DNA of 64,000 bases, from assembly GCA_016125185.1 (NCBI GenBank), contig WGMG01000002.1, positions 248,001 through 312,000 on the forward strand. The letters are read 5' to 3'. How positions within the stretch are numbered: the first letter of the stretch is position 1; each line of letters begins with the position of its first letter. The stretch is from Armatimonadota bacterium (GTDB taxonomy: Bacteria; Armatimonadota; Fimbriimonadia; Fimbriimonadales; Fimbriimonadaceae). The notes beneath the pieces were generated by a model. The model was given only the letters and a program-made list of their open reading frames with translations, made no database searches and was not told the origin of the DNA. Both the position numbers and the translations under genes were made by a program. This document shows, in pieces, positions 7,987 through 17,074 of this stretch.

Positions 7987-8138
7987 TTTTCTTTCCCATA
8001 AGAATTAAACGCGCGAGCGATATGGGGCTTGACTGTGAGCCCTTGGGTTACAGAATTCAAGTCTGGAGCGAAGCGATATCCCGCCAAGGGGAAATGAGCG
8101 TAGCGAATCGGGACTGTACCGCCCACCATTTTCTTCTC
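7987..8138 (+). repeat. tRNA-Val downstream spacer, source copy of a dispersed repeat
   Basis: The sequence after the tRNA starts CCATTTTCTTTCCCATAAGA and ends with a second CCGCCCACCATTTTCTTC, so the tRNA 3' end is partly duplicated about 140 bases downstream (near 8118-8135). Between them lies a REP-like block, CCCGCCAAGGGGAAATGAGC then GCGAATCGGGAC (8083-8113). Parts of this spacer recur at 24085-24180 and 27300-27385. The duplicated tRNA 3' end resembles the paired attachment sites left by an integrated element. Confidence 0.6.
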
Positions 8139-8147
8139 GTGTACTTC

Positions 8148-8390
8148 ATGTACATCCTCCAAAGCGAATCAAGCGGACGATTCTACGTCGGTCATACCGA
8201 CGATCTCGACCAACATCTGGAATTCCACAACACGGGACAATCGCATTACACGGCAAGAAGAGGTCCATGGAAGCTCATCTACTCAGAGCCATTCGAAACT
8301 TGCAGCGAAGCGATGAAGCGGGAAGCCGAAATCAAGAAGTGGAAGAGCGCGGCCCTGATTCGAAGGCTCATCGCGGATAGCGAAGTTTAG
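8148..8390 (+). CDS. GIY-YIG domain endonuclease-like protein (UPF0213/YhbQ type)
   Basis: About 80 residues matching the single-domain GIY-YIG pattern: MYILQSESSGRFYVGHTDDL (the GIY...YIG pair appears as MYI and FYVG), then LEFHNTGQSHYTARRGPWKL with the catalytic Arg/His region, SEPFETCSEAMKREAEIKKWK with the metal-binding Glu, and a basic tail. A GTG at 8139 is a possible in-frame alternative start. These small nucleases act in DNA repair or as components of mobile elements. It directly follows tRNA-Val, and a decayed copy with the same end sits at 22662, so it probably travels with the tRNA-linked repeat. Confidence 0.82.
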   Translation: MYILQSESSGRFYVGHTDDLDQHLEFHNTGQSHYTARRGPWKLIYSEPFETCSEAMKREAEIKKWKSAALIRRLIADSEV

Positions 8391-8613
8391 AGCATCCCGA
8401 TTCATCGCGTAACGCTCACCACTCCTCAACGCGGAATGCCCATCGCAGCAACTTCTAGCCAAGGAGGATCATTCTTTCCAGATTCAAGTTCACCCCCTTA
8501 CGAATCCTTTTGATACTGGGGCTTCCTTAGTGACCATAAAGGAGCCTTCACGTGTACGGCGGTTTGCCATGAACGCACCTCTCCACCGAATTGAATTCAG
8601 GCAAGCCGCATGT

Positions 8614-9420
8614 TCAGGGCAACCTTAAAGACCTTTTTCGAACCTCACGAGGCGATTGCCCTTTCATCTGATGCAACAGTCGGTTGAACTGATGAAGGTC
8701 GGGGACGCCAACCGTTCTCGCAATGGTTTTGATGGGCATAGTGGTAGAGGCAAGGAGGTGTTCGGCGAGATCGGCCCGGCGGGTGCGGATGTGGCTCACG
8801 ACGCTCCGGCCGCAAGCTACCTGGAAGAGTCGGGAAAGATAGCCCTCCGAGACTCCGACCTCATTCGATATTCCCTGGATGCTAAGTGGGCCGCTCATCC
8901 GTTCCTCAATGAGCCTAAGAGCCAGTTCGACCGCTGGATGATTCTGTGGGTAGTCGCTCCCGGGAACGTCGCGCATCATCTCGGCGGACTCCCACAGCAG
9001 CGACCAAAGAATGGCCAGTTGGGACGCCGGGTTTTGGAGGGGACTCATCGCCGTCTTTCTAACCCTTTCGTAAATCGGCATGTACCGTTCGTGCAGGTCA
9101 TATACAAACGGCACCGCCATCGCCGTGCCTTGAGCGTCGGGGCGAAAATGGAAGTAGACGTGCTCGCTATGTCCCAGATAACGGTAAACGATCTGTGTAC
9201 TCGCCGGGATAATGCTGACAGCTCCGGGACGGATAGGATAGGGCACCCCATCCAGTTCTAATGATCCCTCGTAGCTGTAGATGTGAAAGCACCAGAGATC
9301 GGGCAGGAAAAACTCATCGACAAGCTGAATACCTCCATGCCGTCCGACACCACAGACGACTAACTCTGGGGGGCAATCCAGAGTGATCCGGCATGCATTA
9401 GAAATGTGTATGTTTGCCAT
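8614..9420 (-). CDS. AraC-family transcriptional regulator
   Basis: The 268-residue protein has an N-terminal cupin-like sensing domain (residues about 15-110, with FHIYSYEGSLELDGVPYPIRPG split over two strands). At the C-terminus are the two helix-turn-helix motifs of AraC proteins (SIQGISNEVGVSEGYLSRLF and IARTVGVPDLHQFNRLLHQM). It is divergent from the pseudopilin gene that heads a run of fucose- and rhamnose-type glycosidases. It probably activates that locus in response to a sugar. A perfect palindrome CCAAATTTGG (9439-9448) lies just upstream of its start and is a candidate binding site. Confidence 0.9.
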   Translation of the reverse strand: MANIHISNACRITLDCPPELVVCGVGRHGGIQLVDEFFLPDLWCFHIYSYEGSLELDGVPYPIRPGAVSIIPASTQIVYRYLGHSEHVYFHFRPDAQGTAMAVPFVYDLHERYMPIYERVRKTAMSPLQNPASQLAILWSLLWESAEMMRDVPGSDYPQNHPAVELALRLIEERMSGPLSIQGISNEVGVSEGYLSRLFQVACGRSVVSHIRTRRADLAEHLLASTTMPIKTIARTVGVPDLHQFNRLLHQMKGQSPREVRKRSLRLP

Positions 9421-9769
9421 ATCTTCAAACTTACTATCCCAAATTTGGACAACTCAAGAAATCTCTTGGCTTAGATTTGCATTCACTATATCCTATTCCT
9501 AAAATTCTTGCCTTCGCCGCTGAAGATAGGAAAGGGCTCAGCGCTATGAATCGCAGGAATATGTTTTGGGTGTTCGACGAGAATGGCCCTCGGCGTGCCA
9601 ACAGTACGTCGCCGTCCATCCATCCGTCTTCGAGGACCCCGCACAGGGGATTCACATTCATATTTTCCTTGGCTCCAACCTCGCCGTTCGGCATCGCCCG
9701 GCATGCTTCAGCCTGCCAGGCGAGCCATATCTCTGCGCCGAAGACAGACGGCGCCCCTCCATTGAAATC
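9421..9769. promoter_or_regulatory. Divergent regulatory region of the AraC / sugar locus
   Basis: About 350 bases without a convincing gene. The first 90 bases are AT-rich and contain the palindrome CCAAATTTGG (9439-9448) and TATATCC/TATTCC-like -10 candidates around 9488-9500. The rest is GC-richer. Its open frames (for example from 9546) lack a ribosome site and protein character, so it reads as a long 5' leader of the pseudopilin gene. No strong hairpin was found directly before the ATG at 9770. Confidence 0.4.
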
Positions 9770-10552
9770 ATGAAAAAACTAAGAACATCGGCATTTACGC
9801 TCATCGAGCTTCTTGTCGTTATTGCTATTATCGCCATCCTGGCGGCTATTCTCTTCCCCGTCTTTGCCCAAGCTAAAGAGGCGGCTAAGAAGGCGTCCTG
9901 CATCAGCAACAACAAACAGTTGGGACTGTCCTTCGCCATTTACTCCAACGACTATGACGACTACTTTCCTTGCGCCATGAAGGGTTTGTCGGGAGACAAC
10001 ACACGCCTCGGCGGATGGATGACCTGGGATGGAGCTTCGGCAACATCCAATACACAGAACACGGCGTTTCGCCCTGAACTGGGATCGCTGTATCCGTATG
10101 TGAAGAACGCCCAGGTCTATGTATGCCCTTCGGATACGTCGAAACAGAAAAACAGCTACGCCGTCAACGCGATGCTTTGGCCCGACAACAAGGCCATTCA
10201 GATTCCGGGAGCTCCGAGCGGATACACGATTCGGCCCGGCATGAGCGTCACTCAGTTCGTCTACGTCGCGAGCACCATCCTTCTCGTCGAAGAAGGCACG
10301 ACGTTGGGCGGCGGCACTGACGATGCATTTTTCGCCCCTCCTACCTATTGCCCAGCTAAACCGAACGGCATCCGATACAACTATCCAACGGTTCGACATA
10401 CTGGTGGGAGCGCTTATCTTATGGCTGACACTCACGCAAAGTGGCTCAAGCTGTCGCAGATTCCGCTCGCCCCAGAAGACAACTCGACGTCGTGTAACAT
10501 TCAGTGGACGGTCTCTCAGAATGGCAACATGCCAAGCTGGTCTCCGTGGTAG
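9770..10552 (+). CDS. DUF1559-type pseudopilin (prepilin N-terminal signal)
   Basis: The 260-residue protein starts [20 protein letters not shown], a class III/type II secretion prepilin signal cleaved before Phe. The 20-residue hydrophobic helix that forms pilin filaments follows. The body continues with [20 protein letters not shown] and NDYDDYFP, as in DUF1559/H-X9-DG proteins common in Planctomycetes and Armatimonadota. The terminal motif is slightly altered here (H-X9-DT, in [20 protein letters not shown]). It is the first gene of the glycosidase locus, so it may be a surface or secretion component expressed with these enzymes. The frame is open upstream, but the signal fixes the start. 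A paralogue is at 52144. Confidence 0.88.
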   Translation: MKKLRTSAFTLIELLVVIAIIAILAAILFPVFAQAKEAAKKASCISNNKQLGLSFAIYSNDYDDYFPCAMKGLSGDNTRLGGWMTWDGASATSNTQNTAFRPELGSLYPYVKNAQVYVCPSDTSKQKNSYAVNAMLWPDNKAIQIPGAPSGYTIRPGMSVTQFVYVASTILLVEEGTTLGGGTDDAFFAPPTYCPAKPNGIRYNYPTVRHTGGSAYLMADTHAKWLKLSQIPLAPEDNSTSCNIQWTVSQNGNMPSWSPW

Positions 10553-11544
10553 GAGCCTTGCTGACTTCTTTCGCTCTTCTCCTGACGGAGAAGAGCGATG
10601 GCATTAACCTAGTCCGTTCCGAGTTCATATACGTATCGGCTCCGTTTCCTTCGTGTCATGCATCAACGATTGTTCAAACGCGAACGGGCAAAATTCTGGC
10701 CGCTTGGTTTGGGGGCAAAGCCGAAAGCAATCCCGACGTGGGAGTTTATGTCTCCGAACTCCAGGGCGATAACTGGACCGTTCCCAAAGAGGTAGCGGTC
10801 GGATACGCCCCAAACGGCGAACGACGCCCCTGCTACAATCCGGTGCTGTTTCAGCCCTCCGGCGGCCCGATTCTGTTGTTCTACAAGGTTGGTACGGGAC
10901 CTCAAGGTTGGTGGGGAATGCTGACGAAGTCCACCGACGATGGACGAACGTGGGACAAGCCGGTTCGGCTTCCCGACGGCATTCTCGGTCCGATCAAGAA
11001 TAAGCCGATGGAACTGCCCGACCACACGCTGATTTGTCCGTCGAGCACAGAGGAGGGCGGCTGGCGAGTTCACTTTGAATTCACCAAGGACTTCGGCAAG
11101 ACATGGACCAAGACCGATCCCGTCAACGACGGCAAGTCAATAGGAGCCATTCAACCCTCTTTGCTAAAACTCCCGGGAGGAAAGCTCCGCGCCGTCGGCC
11201 GAACCCAACAAGGGCGGGTCTTCTCTATTGATTCCAACGACAAAGGCAAGACGTGGGGACCGATGTCGCTCACCGACGTTCCAAACCCCAACTCCGGTTG
11301 TGACGCTATCACACTCAAGGATGGTCGCCATCTCATGGTTTACAACAACACTCCAAGCGGACGTACACCGCTGTGTGTCGCTATTTCGAGCGATGCCAAA
11401 ACCTGGACCCCGGTTCTGACTCTGGAAAGCGACCCAGGCGAATACTCCTATCCTTCGCTGATTCAAACAAAGGATGGATTGGTTCACATTGTCTATACCT
11501 GGCAGAGGAAGCGCATCAAGCACGCCGTCGTCGCTGTGAAATAG
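10546..11544 (+). CDS. BNR-repeat sialidase-like secreted protein
   Basis: About 332 residues forming a six-bladed propeller of the sialidase superfamily. Asp-box-like motifs are visible ([40 protein letters not shown]). The N-terminal stretch [16 protein letters not shown] is a probable signal peptide. The start is uncertain: GTG at 10546 overlaps the end of the pseudopilin gene, and a TTG at 10558 is also possible. Related proteins are called exo-alpha-sialidases, but many act on other sugars. Its neighbours cut fucose and rhamnose, so true sialic acid specificity is doubtful. Translational coupling with the upstream gene is likely. Confidence 0.75.
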   Translation: MVGALLTSFALLLTEKSDGINLVRSEFIYVSAPFPSCHASTIVQTRTGKILAAWFGGKAESNPDVGVYVSELQGDNWTVPKEVAVGYAPNGERRPCYNPVLFQPSGGPILLFYKVGTGPQGWWGMLTKSTDDGRTWDKPVRLPDGILGPIKNKPMELPDHTLICPSSTEEGGWRVHFEFTKDFGKTWTKTDPVNDGKSIGAIQPSLLKLPGGKLRAVGRTQQGRVFSIDSNDKGKTWGPMSLTDVPNPNSGCDAITLKDGRHLMVYNNTPSGRTPLCVAISSDAKTWTPVLTLESDPGEYSYPSLIQTKDGLVHIVYTWQRKRIKHAVVAVK

Positions 11545-11735
11545 TGATCTGGTCCGAGCCCTCATGAGCTGGGAACGAGGCTCGGACTAAGAGACTTCAA
11601 CAGTTGGCAGATTTCCGGAATAAGTGTCCCAAAACTGAACGAAAAGTCCGGATCAATGGCAGCCTATCGACCCCGCAGTATCCTGAAGTTGAAGCCACGA
11701 TCTCTACGATCAACGGCGGCGTAGGACTTGGGTCG

Positions 11736-14114
11736 ATGAACCGCAGAGACATTTTGAAGGCATTTGCCGCCACGGCATTTACGCCGTTAGTCGGTTCGAT
11801 CGACGTAGTCAACGGCACGCCAGACGAGCTTACGGAAGGGATTGCTTCAAACCTAAAGCTCTGGTACGACCGACCAGCAAACAACTGGCTGGAAGCCTTG
11901 CCTCTCGGAAATGGCCGAATTGGGGCAATGGTTTACGGTGGTCTGGCAACGGAGACCGTACAGCTTAACGAATTGACGCTTTGGGCCGGACAACCACACT
12001 GCTACAACAATCCTGAGGCCAAGGCATTCTTAGAGCCTATTCGAGAAGCAATTCTTGCTGGGGACTACAAGCTTGCCCAGGACCTCGTGGGCAAACATTG
12101 GATTGGGCGGCCTTGGGCCCAGATGCCCTACCAACCCTTCGGGAGCCTCAAGCTGGCGTTCGACCACTCCGCCACTGAACCGACCCACTATCGACGCGAA
12201 CTCGATCTTGACTCTGCCATCACAACCACCACCTACCAACTAAAAGGCACGAAATTCCGCAGAGAAGCATTCATAAGCTATCCGGACCAAGTCTTCATCA
12301 TGCGGATTACGGCCGATAATCTCGGACAAATTGGCTTCACTGCCGAGTTCGAGACGCCACACGTGAAGAAGCAAACATCCGCTAACGGAAACGACCTCAT
12401 TCTGGAAGTCGAAGGCGGAGCGGCAAAAGGTCTTGATGGTGGTGTGCGAGGCTATGGAATTTTGCGCGTGATCGCCGACGGAGTGCAAATTCAGTCGAAC
12501 GATTCCCAATTGACGGTAAAGGGCGCGAACGCGGTCACCCTTCTGGTTTCCCTCGCGACAAGCTATCACAACTACCGAGACATCACCGACGATCCGATCG
12601 AGAAGGCGAACCGTTGGCTGGCTCAGGCGAAATCCAGGACCTTCGGAAACCTGAAGAGTAGTCACGAAGCCGACTACCGAAGTCTTTTCGACCGCGTCCA
12701 TCTCGATTTCGGCGCGAAGCCAAGCCAACTGCCGACCGACCAACGAATTCTGGCCTTTCCTAAGGGGCAGGACCCCGAACTTGTCGCTCTGCACTTTCAA
12801 TATGCGCGCTACCTCCTGATTTCATCCTCAAGACCTGGTGGACAGCCAGCGACTCTTCAGGGAATTTGGAACAACTCACTGGAACCGGCCTGGGATTCAA
12901 AGTACACCGTCAATATCAATGCCGAAATGAACTACTGGCCCGCTGAGTCCTGCGCCCTCAGCGAGTGCCACGAACCGCTTTTCCAACTTATTTCCGAGAT
13001 CGCAGAAACCGGAGCCAAAACCGCCCAAGACTCGTATGGTGCTCGGGGATGGGTTTGCCATCACAATACTGATGTATGGCGAGGTACGGCTCCGGTCGAT
13101 TGGTACGGCTCGGGCATGTGGCCTCTTGGCGGCGCGTGGCTCTGCATGCACCTCTGGGAGCACTACCTGTACGGACTCGACAAGCAGGCGTTAGCCAAGC
13201 ACTACCCGTTGATGAAGGGTGCGGCGCAGTTCTTCTTGGATACGCTCATCGAAGAACCAAAGCACAAGTGGCTCGTGACGTGCCCTTCGCTATCGCCCGA
13301 GCATGAGCATCACGAACGGGCGACTCTCTGCGCCGGGCCGACAATGGACATGCAGATTCTCCGAGACCTCTTCGGTGCCTGTGCTAAAGCGTCCGAAATA
13401 TTGGAGACCGACGCCGACTTCCGCAGAGAAGTCCAGGATGCCCAGGCCAGATTGGCTCCCATGCAAGTCGGTGCCCAGGGCCAGCTTCAAGAGTGGGCGG
13501 AGGACTGGGATGCTGATGCGCCTGACCAAAAGCATCGGCACGTATCGCATCTGTACGGCCTCTATCCCAGCCACCAGATCACGCCAAGCACCCCCGACCT
13601 GTTCGCCGCCGCCAAACGAACGCTCGAGATTCGTGGAGACGAAGGAGTGGGATGGAGCTTGGCCTGGAAGATCGCTTTCTGGGCTCGACTATTGGACGGA
13701 AATCATGCTTTCAAGTTGGTCTCCGAAGCGCTCAAGCCAGCCGACGCGACTTCGACTCGATACGATGAGGGAGGGGGAGTCTATCCGAATCTATTCGATT
13801 CTCATCCGCCGTTTCAGATCGATGGGAACTTCGGCTTTGCCGCCGGTATCGTCGAAATGCTGATGCAGAGCCATCTTGGAGAGATTCATCTCCTTCCTGC
13901 CCGGCCCGACGCCTGGCCGAATGGGTCCGTCCGAGGTCTTCGAGCGAGAGGCGGCTACGTGGTGGATGTGGAATGGAAGAAGGGCCAACTGTCGAGGGCT
14001 TTGATCAGGGCATCGCACAGCGGCAAGTGTGTGGTTCGCTACGGAGACAAACGAAAAGAAATGCAGGTCAAGACGGGCGGATCCTATCGAGTGGAAGCCC
14101 ATGACTTTCTATGA
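11736..14114 (+). CDS. GH95 family alpha-L-fucosidase-like glycosidase
   Basis: 792 residues from the ATG at 11736. The N-terminus MNRRDILKAFAATAF looks like a Tat signal. The N-terminal beta domain follows (WLEALPLGNGRIGAMVYGG, LNELTLWAG), then the (alpha/alpha)6 barrel with TVNINAEMNYWPAE, which holds the Asn pair of the fucosidase AfcA active site, and PFQIDGNFG with the conserved Asp. The reaction is removal of terminal alpha-1,2-linked fucose (some members use galactose) by inversion. The frame extends upstream to 11604 without family similarity. The last 14 bases overlap the next gene, so the two are co-translated. Confidence 0.88.
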   Translation: MNRRDILKAFAATAFTPLVGSIDVVNGTPDELTEGIASNLKLWYDRPANNWLEALPLGNGRIGAMVYGGLATETVQLNELTLWAGQPHCYNNPEAKAFLEPIREAILAGDYKLAQDLVGKHWIGRPWAQMPYQPFGSLKLAFDHSATEPTHYRRELDLDSAITTTTYQLKGTKFRREAFISYPDQVFIMRITADNLGQIGFTAEFETPHVKKQTSANGNDLILEVEGGAAKGLDGGVRGYGILRVIADGVQIQSNDSQLTVKGANAVTLLVSLATSYHNYRDITDDPIEKANRWLAQAKSRTFGNLKSSHEADYRSLFDRVHLDFGAKPSQLPTDQRILAFPKGQDPELVALHFQYARYLLISSSRPGGQPATLQGIWNNSLEPAWDSKYTVNINAEMNYWPAESCALSECHEPLFQLISEIAETGAKTAQDSYGARGWVCHHNTDVWRGTAPVDWYGSGMWPLGGAWLCMHLWEHYLYGLDKQALAKHYPLMKGAAQFFLDTLIEEPKHKWLVTCPSLSPEHEHHERATLCAGPTMDMQILRDLFGACAKASEILETDADFRREVQDAQARLAPMQVGAQGQLQEWAEDWDADAPDQKHRHVSHLYGLYPSHQITPSTPDLFAAAKRTLEIRGDEGVGWSLAWKIAFWARLLDGNHAFKLVSEALKPADATSTRYDEGGGVYPNLFDSHPPFQIDGNFGFAAGIVEMLMQSHLGEIHLLPARPDAWPNGSVRGLRARGGYVVDVEWKKGQLSRALIRASHSGKCVVRYGDKRKEMQVKTGGSYRVEAHDFL

Positions 14115-16542
14115 ACACGCCCGGTCATTGGCCGGCCGTTTCTGGCTTGCGATTTTGCTGCTTGGGATTACAGGTGTCAGCGCGGCAAGGCCTATGGAAA
14201 CCAGGCCGATGAATCCCGACAGGATTGGCGCGCAACTGGACTCATTGTTTGTCTCGACCGAGGGGTCACCACGAGAGACAACTTCGGGAGCATGCGTCGC
14301 CTTTCGCAAAGCCTTTGAGTTATCCAGCGTGCCCACAAGCGCCACTTTCAATCTCTTTGCCGATGCACGCTACGTGCTTTGGATCAATGGCCGCTACTGT
14401 TCGCGCGGTCCAGCCCGCTTCGAGCCTTCGGGTCCAGAGTACGATCCGATTCCGGTCGCCCAATATCTGAAAGGAGGAAAGAACCAGATTGCCATTCTGG
14501 TGATCGGTCGGGTGAGCAACGGCAAAACTCGCTGGCGTCCCCTCGGAATGACCGCGAACCTGATGGTCGGAAACCGGAGCCTGATTCAGACCGACTCGAC
14601 TTGGCGGTGGAGCGAGGCCACTCGCTATCGAAAAGTCCTAGTCGATTGGGCCAATCTCTATGATGTTGTCGATGCCAGAGCCGAAGACGGCGACTGGACA
14701 AACCCGGAGTATGACGACTCTCGCTGGAAACCGGCTGTCCGAGTCGCTCCAAACCCGACTCTCCTGAAAGTGACAACGCGCGTCGATTGGCAGGAGGACG
14801 CCAGACTCGACGTCAAACCGATCGGTGGCTCGTGGTGGGGACCGCTCTCGAGGAGGCGGACACCGCTCCTGCGAGAGACGAAAGTCGAACCAGCCTGGAC
14901 ATCATTGCTCCCGGTAACGCTTCGCGCCGGCGAAAAAGCCACCTTCCGCTTTGCACACTTGGTGCTGGCAACCACGGGTTTTGAGGCCGACGCTGAAGAA
15001 GGATGCGAGATTCGCTTCAGCTACCTTCCTCAGACGAGCTACATCTGCAAGGGCGGAACTCAGTCCTTCGTCACAACGGACAGCCACGCTATCTTCGAAG
15101 GTTCCATTGAAGTCATTCGAGGTCGAGTCACATTCAAGAAGATTGAGTTTTCCGAACGCCTCTACCCGTTTGCGATGGTCGGCAGTTTTCGGAGTAGCGA
15201 TCCGCTCCTCGATCGCCTTTGGAAGACGTGTGTTCGCGGGCTCGAAGTCACCAGCGAGGATGCCTACGTCGATTGCACGGATCGGGAGCGGGTGGAGTGG
15301 ATGGATACCGATCCTCCCGCTTTCGATGTCACTCGGGTAGCCATGGCCGGACCGCCTATCAACGGGAAGCCGACCTACTCCGACCCAAGGCTTTTGGAGT
15401 CAATGCTCCGCCGAACCGCGCTGACTCTCCAACCCGAGGGATGGGTCAAAGCCCACACTTGCTCGGACCGGTTTGACATTCACGCCAAGATGGAAGACAG
15501 AGCCTGCGACTGGGTAGAAGGCGCTCGAAGGTATGTGGAGTCAACCGGCCAGACGAAGGTCGTGCGGGAGATTTGGCCTGCGATGGTGCGTCAGATGGAC
15601 TATTTCCTATCGCACAAAACCAAGCGCGGTCTCGTATTGGGTCGTGAGTGGACCGTCTGGGGCAACCCCGTCGGCTACCAAACCTGTGAAGGCACCACAC
15701 TCAACGCGTTCGTTTGTCGAGCCTTGTTCGATGCCGCTTCCTTGGGTCGAAAGATCGGCGAGAATAAAGAGGCCCTTCGGTTCGAGGCGGCAGCCAAGGA
15801 ACTATCCAATACGATCAATAAGGTTCTGTGGGATGAGGACGCGGGAACGTACTTTGCTGGTTTTTACGACCTCGACATTGCCAAAGCCGCGCCGGACTAT
15901 CGTCCGCTAAAGCTCCAAGTCACAAATGGGTTGATCGAGCCAACCCGCCATGCCGCCCTGTTCATGCTCGACCAAGGAGTTGTGCCTGCCGATCGGATTG
16001 CAAGGACGACCGCCTATCTCACGTCCCATCCGCCCCACGAAAACGACATCATGCAGTACTACTACTTTTGGAAGCAGTGTTACCGGTTGGATACACCGGA
16101 CGCCGATCTTCAGGTTCTGGATATGATGCGGAGGGAGTGGAAGGACATGGCGGAGAGCCCCTTCGAAGCCACCTTCGAAGGCCTTCATTCGTGGGGTTCG
16201 CAAGCGCACGGATACGGTATGTTCCCTGCGTACTTCCTCAGTTCGTACGTTCTGGGTGTGCGGCGAGAGGGTAACGGGTTGTTGATTGAGCCCCGACTCG
16301 CCGATCTGACCCATGCCTCTGGAGTGGTGGCGACGGAATTCGGCCCGGTCGATGTTGAGTGGAAATTGGGTAAGTCTGGAGGATCATTCAAACTGACCAT
16401 TCCTCGGGGCACAAAAGCGATCCTTCGCCTCCCCGCAGGTCAAGCAACCCTAACAGGCGAGCTCAGCGCCAGATTCAGGAAACATGGTCGCTGGCTGGAA
16501 ATATCTCTGAAGGAAGGGCTATCGGAGGGAACATGGCGATAA
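14101..16542 (+). CDS. GH78 family alpha-L-rhamnosidase
   Basis: 813 residues with an N-terminal signal peptide (WLAILLLGITGVSAA). Beta-sandwich domains follow (ADARYVLWINGRYCSRGP is a typical lectin-like strand pair). The catalytic (alpha/alpha)6 domain begins near ILDRLW-type sequence, with DCTDRERVEWMDTDP corresponding to the family DCPQRERxxWxGDA acid region. The C-terminal beta domain ends VDVEWKLGKSGGSFKLTIPRG. It removes terminal rhamnose from pectin, gums or glycosides. Its start overlaps the GH95 gene. Together with the AraC gene, the pseudopilin and the propeller protein it forms a small polysaccharide-utilisation locus without SusCD. Confidence 0.86.
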   Translation: MTFYEHARSLAGRFWLAILLLGITGVSAARPMETRPMNPDRIGAQLDSLFVSTEGSPRETTSGACVAFRKAFELSSVPTSATFNLFADARYVLWINGRYCSRGPARFEPSGPEYDPIPVAQYLKGGKNQIAILVIGRVSNGKTRWRPLGMTANLMVGNRSLIQTDSTWRWSEATRYRKVLVDWANLYDVVDARAEDGDWTNPEYDDSRWKPAVRVAPNPTLLKVTTRVDWQEDARLDVKPIGGSWWGPLSRRRTPLLRETKVEPAWTSLLPVTLRAGEKATFRFAHLVLATTGFEADAEEGCEIRFSYLPQTSYICKGGTQSFVTTDSHAIFEGSIEVIRGRVTFKKIEFSERLYPFAMVGSFRSSDPLLDRLWKTCVRGLEVTSEDAYVDCTDRERVEWMDTDPPAFDVTRVAMAGPPINGKPTYSDPRLLESMLRRTALTLQPEGWVKAHTCSDRFDIHAKMEDRACDWVEGARRYVESTGQTKVVREIWPAMVRQMDYFLSHKTKRGLVLGREWTVWGNPVGYQTCEGTTLNAFVCRALFDAASLGRKIGENKEALRFEAAAKELSNTINKVLWDEDAGTYFAGFYDLDIAKAAPDYRPLKLQVTNGLIEPTRHAALFMLDQGVVPADRIARTTAYLTSHPPHENDIMQYYYFWKQCYRLDTPDADLQVLDMMRREWKDMAESPFEATFEGLHSWGSQAHGYGMFPAYFLSSYVLGVRREGNGLLIEPRLADLTHASGVVATEFGPVDVEWKLGKSGGSFKLTIPRGTKAILRLPAGQATLTGELSARFRKHGRWLEISLKEGLSEGTWR

Positions 16543-16572
16543 TCATCTGATTCGGGCGAATCGCCAATCTGC

Positions 16573-16722
16573 GGTCTCTCAATTGTCTCTCAGTAGGAGG
16601 AGATTTTCGGAGACTTCCAGGCTCGTCCGTAGAATCAAAATCAATACTTTGAACCTAAGAAAACTCCCTTGAGGTGGTCGTGTTCACGAGGCGTGAAGGT
16701 TCGAGTCCTTTCCCGCGCACCA
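16573..16722 (+). repeat. Relic element copy 1 joined to a tRNA-Leu(GAG) 3' half
   Basis: Bases 16573-16667 match the family seen at 22513 and 27181 (GTCTCTCAA, TCTCTCA, GGAGGAGA, GGAGACTTC, then CTTTGAACCTAAGAAAACT, shared with copy 2). At 16668 the sequence becomes the 3' half of tRNA-Leu: anticodon loop TTGAGGT, long variable arm, T arm GAAGGTTCGAGTCCTTTC and CCGCGCACCA, ending at 16722. No 5' half exists upstream, so this is not a functional tRNA. It lies just upstream of the copper cluster. Confidence 0.8.
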
Positions 16723-16769
16723 GCTTTCTCTCCAGAAAATGATTCCCTCGGGAAGGACCAGAAGTTTTT

Positions 16770-16850
16770 CCAGCCGTAGGGAAATGTCGAAGATTCCGAG
16801 AGGCTGAGCCGAATCGGAAAGTGAAGCGAATCGGGACTGCACTCCTCAGA
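16770..16850 (-). repeat. Inverted REP-like block
   Basis: In reverse complement this matches the internal block of the elements at 24200 and 25048: CCCGATTCGCTTC, CTTTCCGATTCGGCTCAGCC, TCTCGGAATCTTCG, CATTTCCCT. The block can fold (TTCCGA with TCGGAA). It lies directly downstream of the tRNA-Leu 3' half. The bases 16889-17074 hold no further recognisable feature. Confidence 0.65.
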
Positions 16851-16865
16851 TTCAAATTTCGCTCT

Positions 16866-16888
16866 TTTAGTTTGGAAACCAAACTAAA
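16866..16888. promoter_or_regulatory. Perfect 10-bp stem, 3-nt loop hairpin
   Basis: TTTAGTTTGG-AAA-CCAAACTAAA, 190 bases upstream of the copper cluster. It could be an operator (two 10-bp half-sites), a terminator stem, or the outer end of the repeat beside it. Confidence 0.45.
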
Positions 16889-17074
16889 TTTCAAGTAATA
16901 ATCTGCCGTGTCTCTGAAATATTAAAGCGTACAACGCGGTCGTGCCCTTTCGGACTCTTGCAGCGAAGTTCTAAGTCTTCAAATCGCCTCTGCATTCTGC
17001 CATGCCCGCGGATTTGGGGTTCTTGAAGTTTCGGGAACGAAGATTTCTTCTCATGCGTCATACTCAGTAAGTCG

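Noticed and set aside
9414-9773. 119-codon ORF upstream of the pseudopilin gene
   Set aside because: No ribosome site, random amino-acid order and overlap of the divergent regulatory region. The pseudopilin ATG at 9770 is fixed by its signal sequence.
16668-16722. A functional tRNA-Leu gene
   Set aside because: Only the part from the anticodon loop to CCA exists. The acceptor 5' strand, D arm and a pairing anticodon stem are missing upstream.
16573-16722. Group I intron 3' end in a tRNA
   Set aside because: The junction position fits, but I see no P7/P3 core sequences or terminal G pattern upstream, and no 5' exon. It is kept only as a background alternative.
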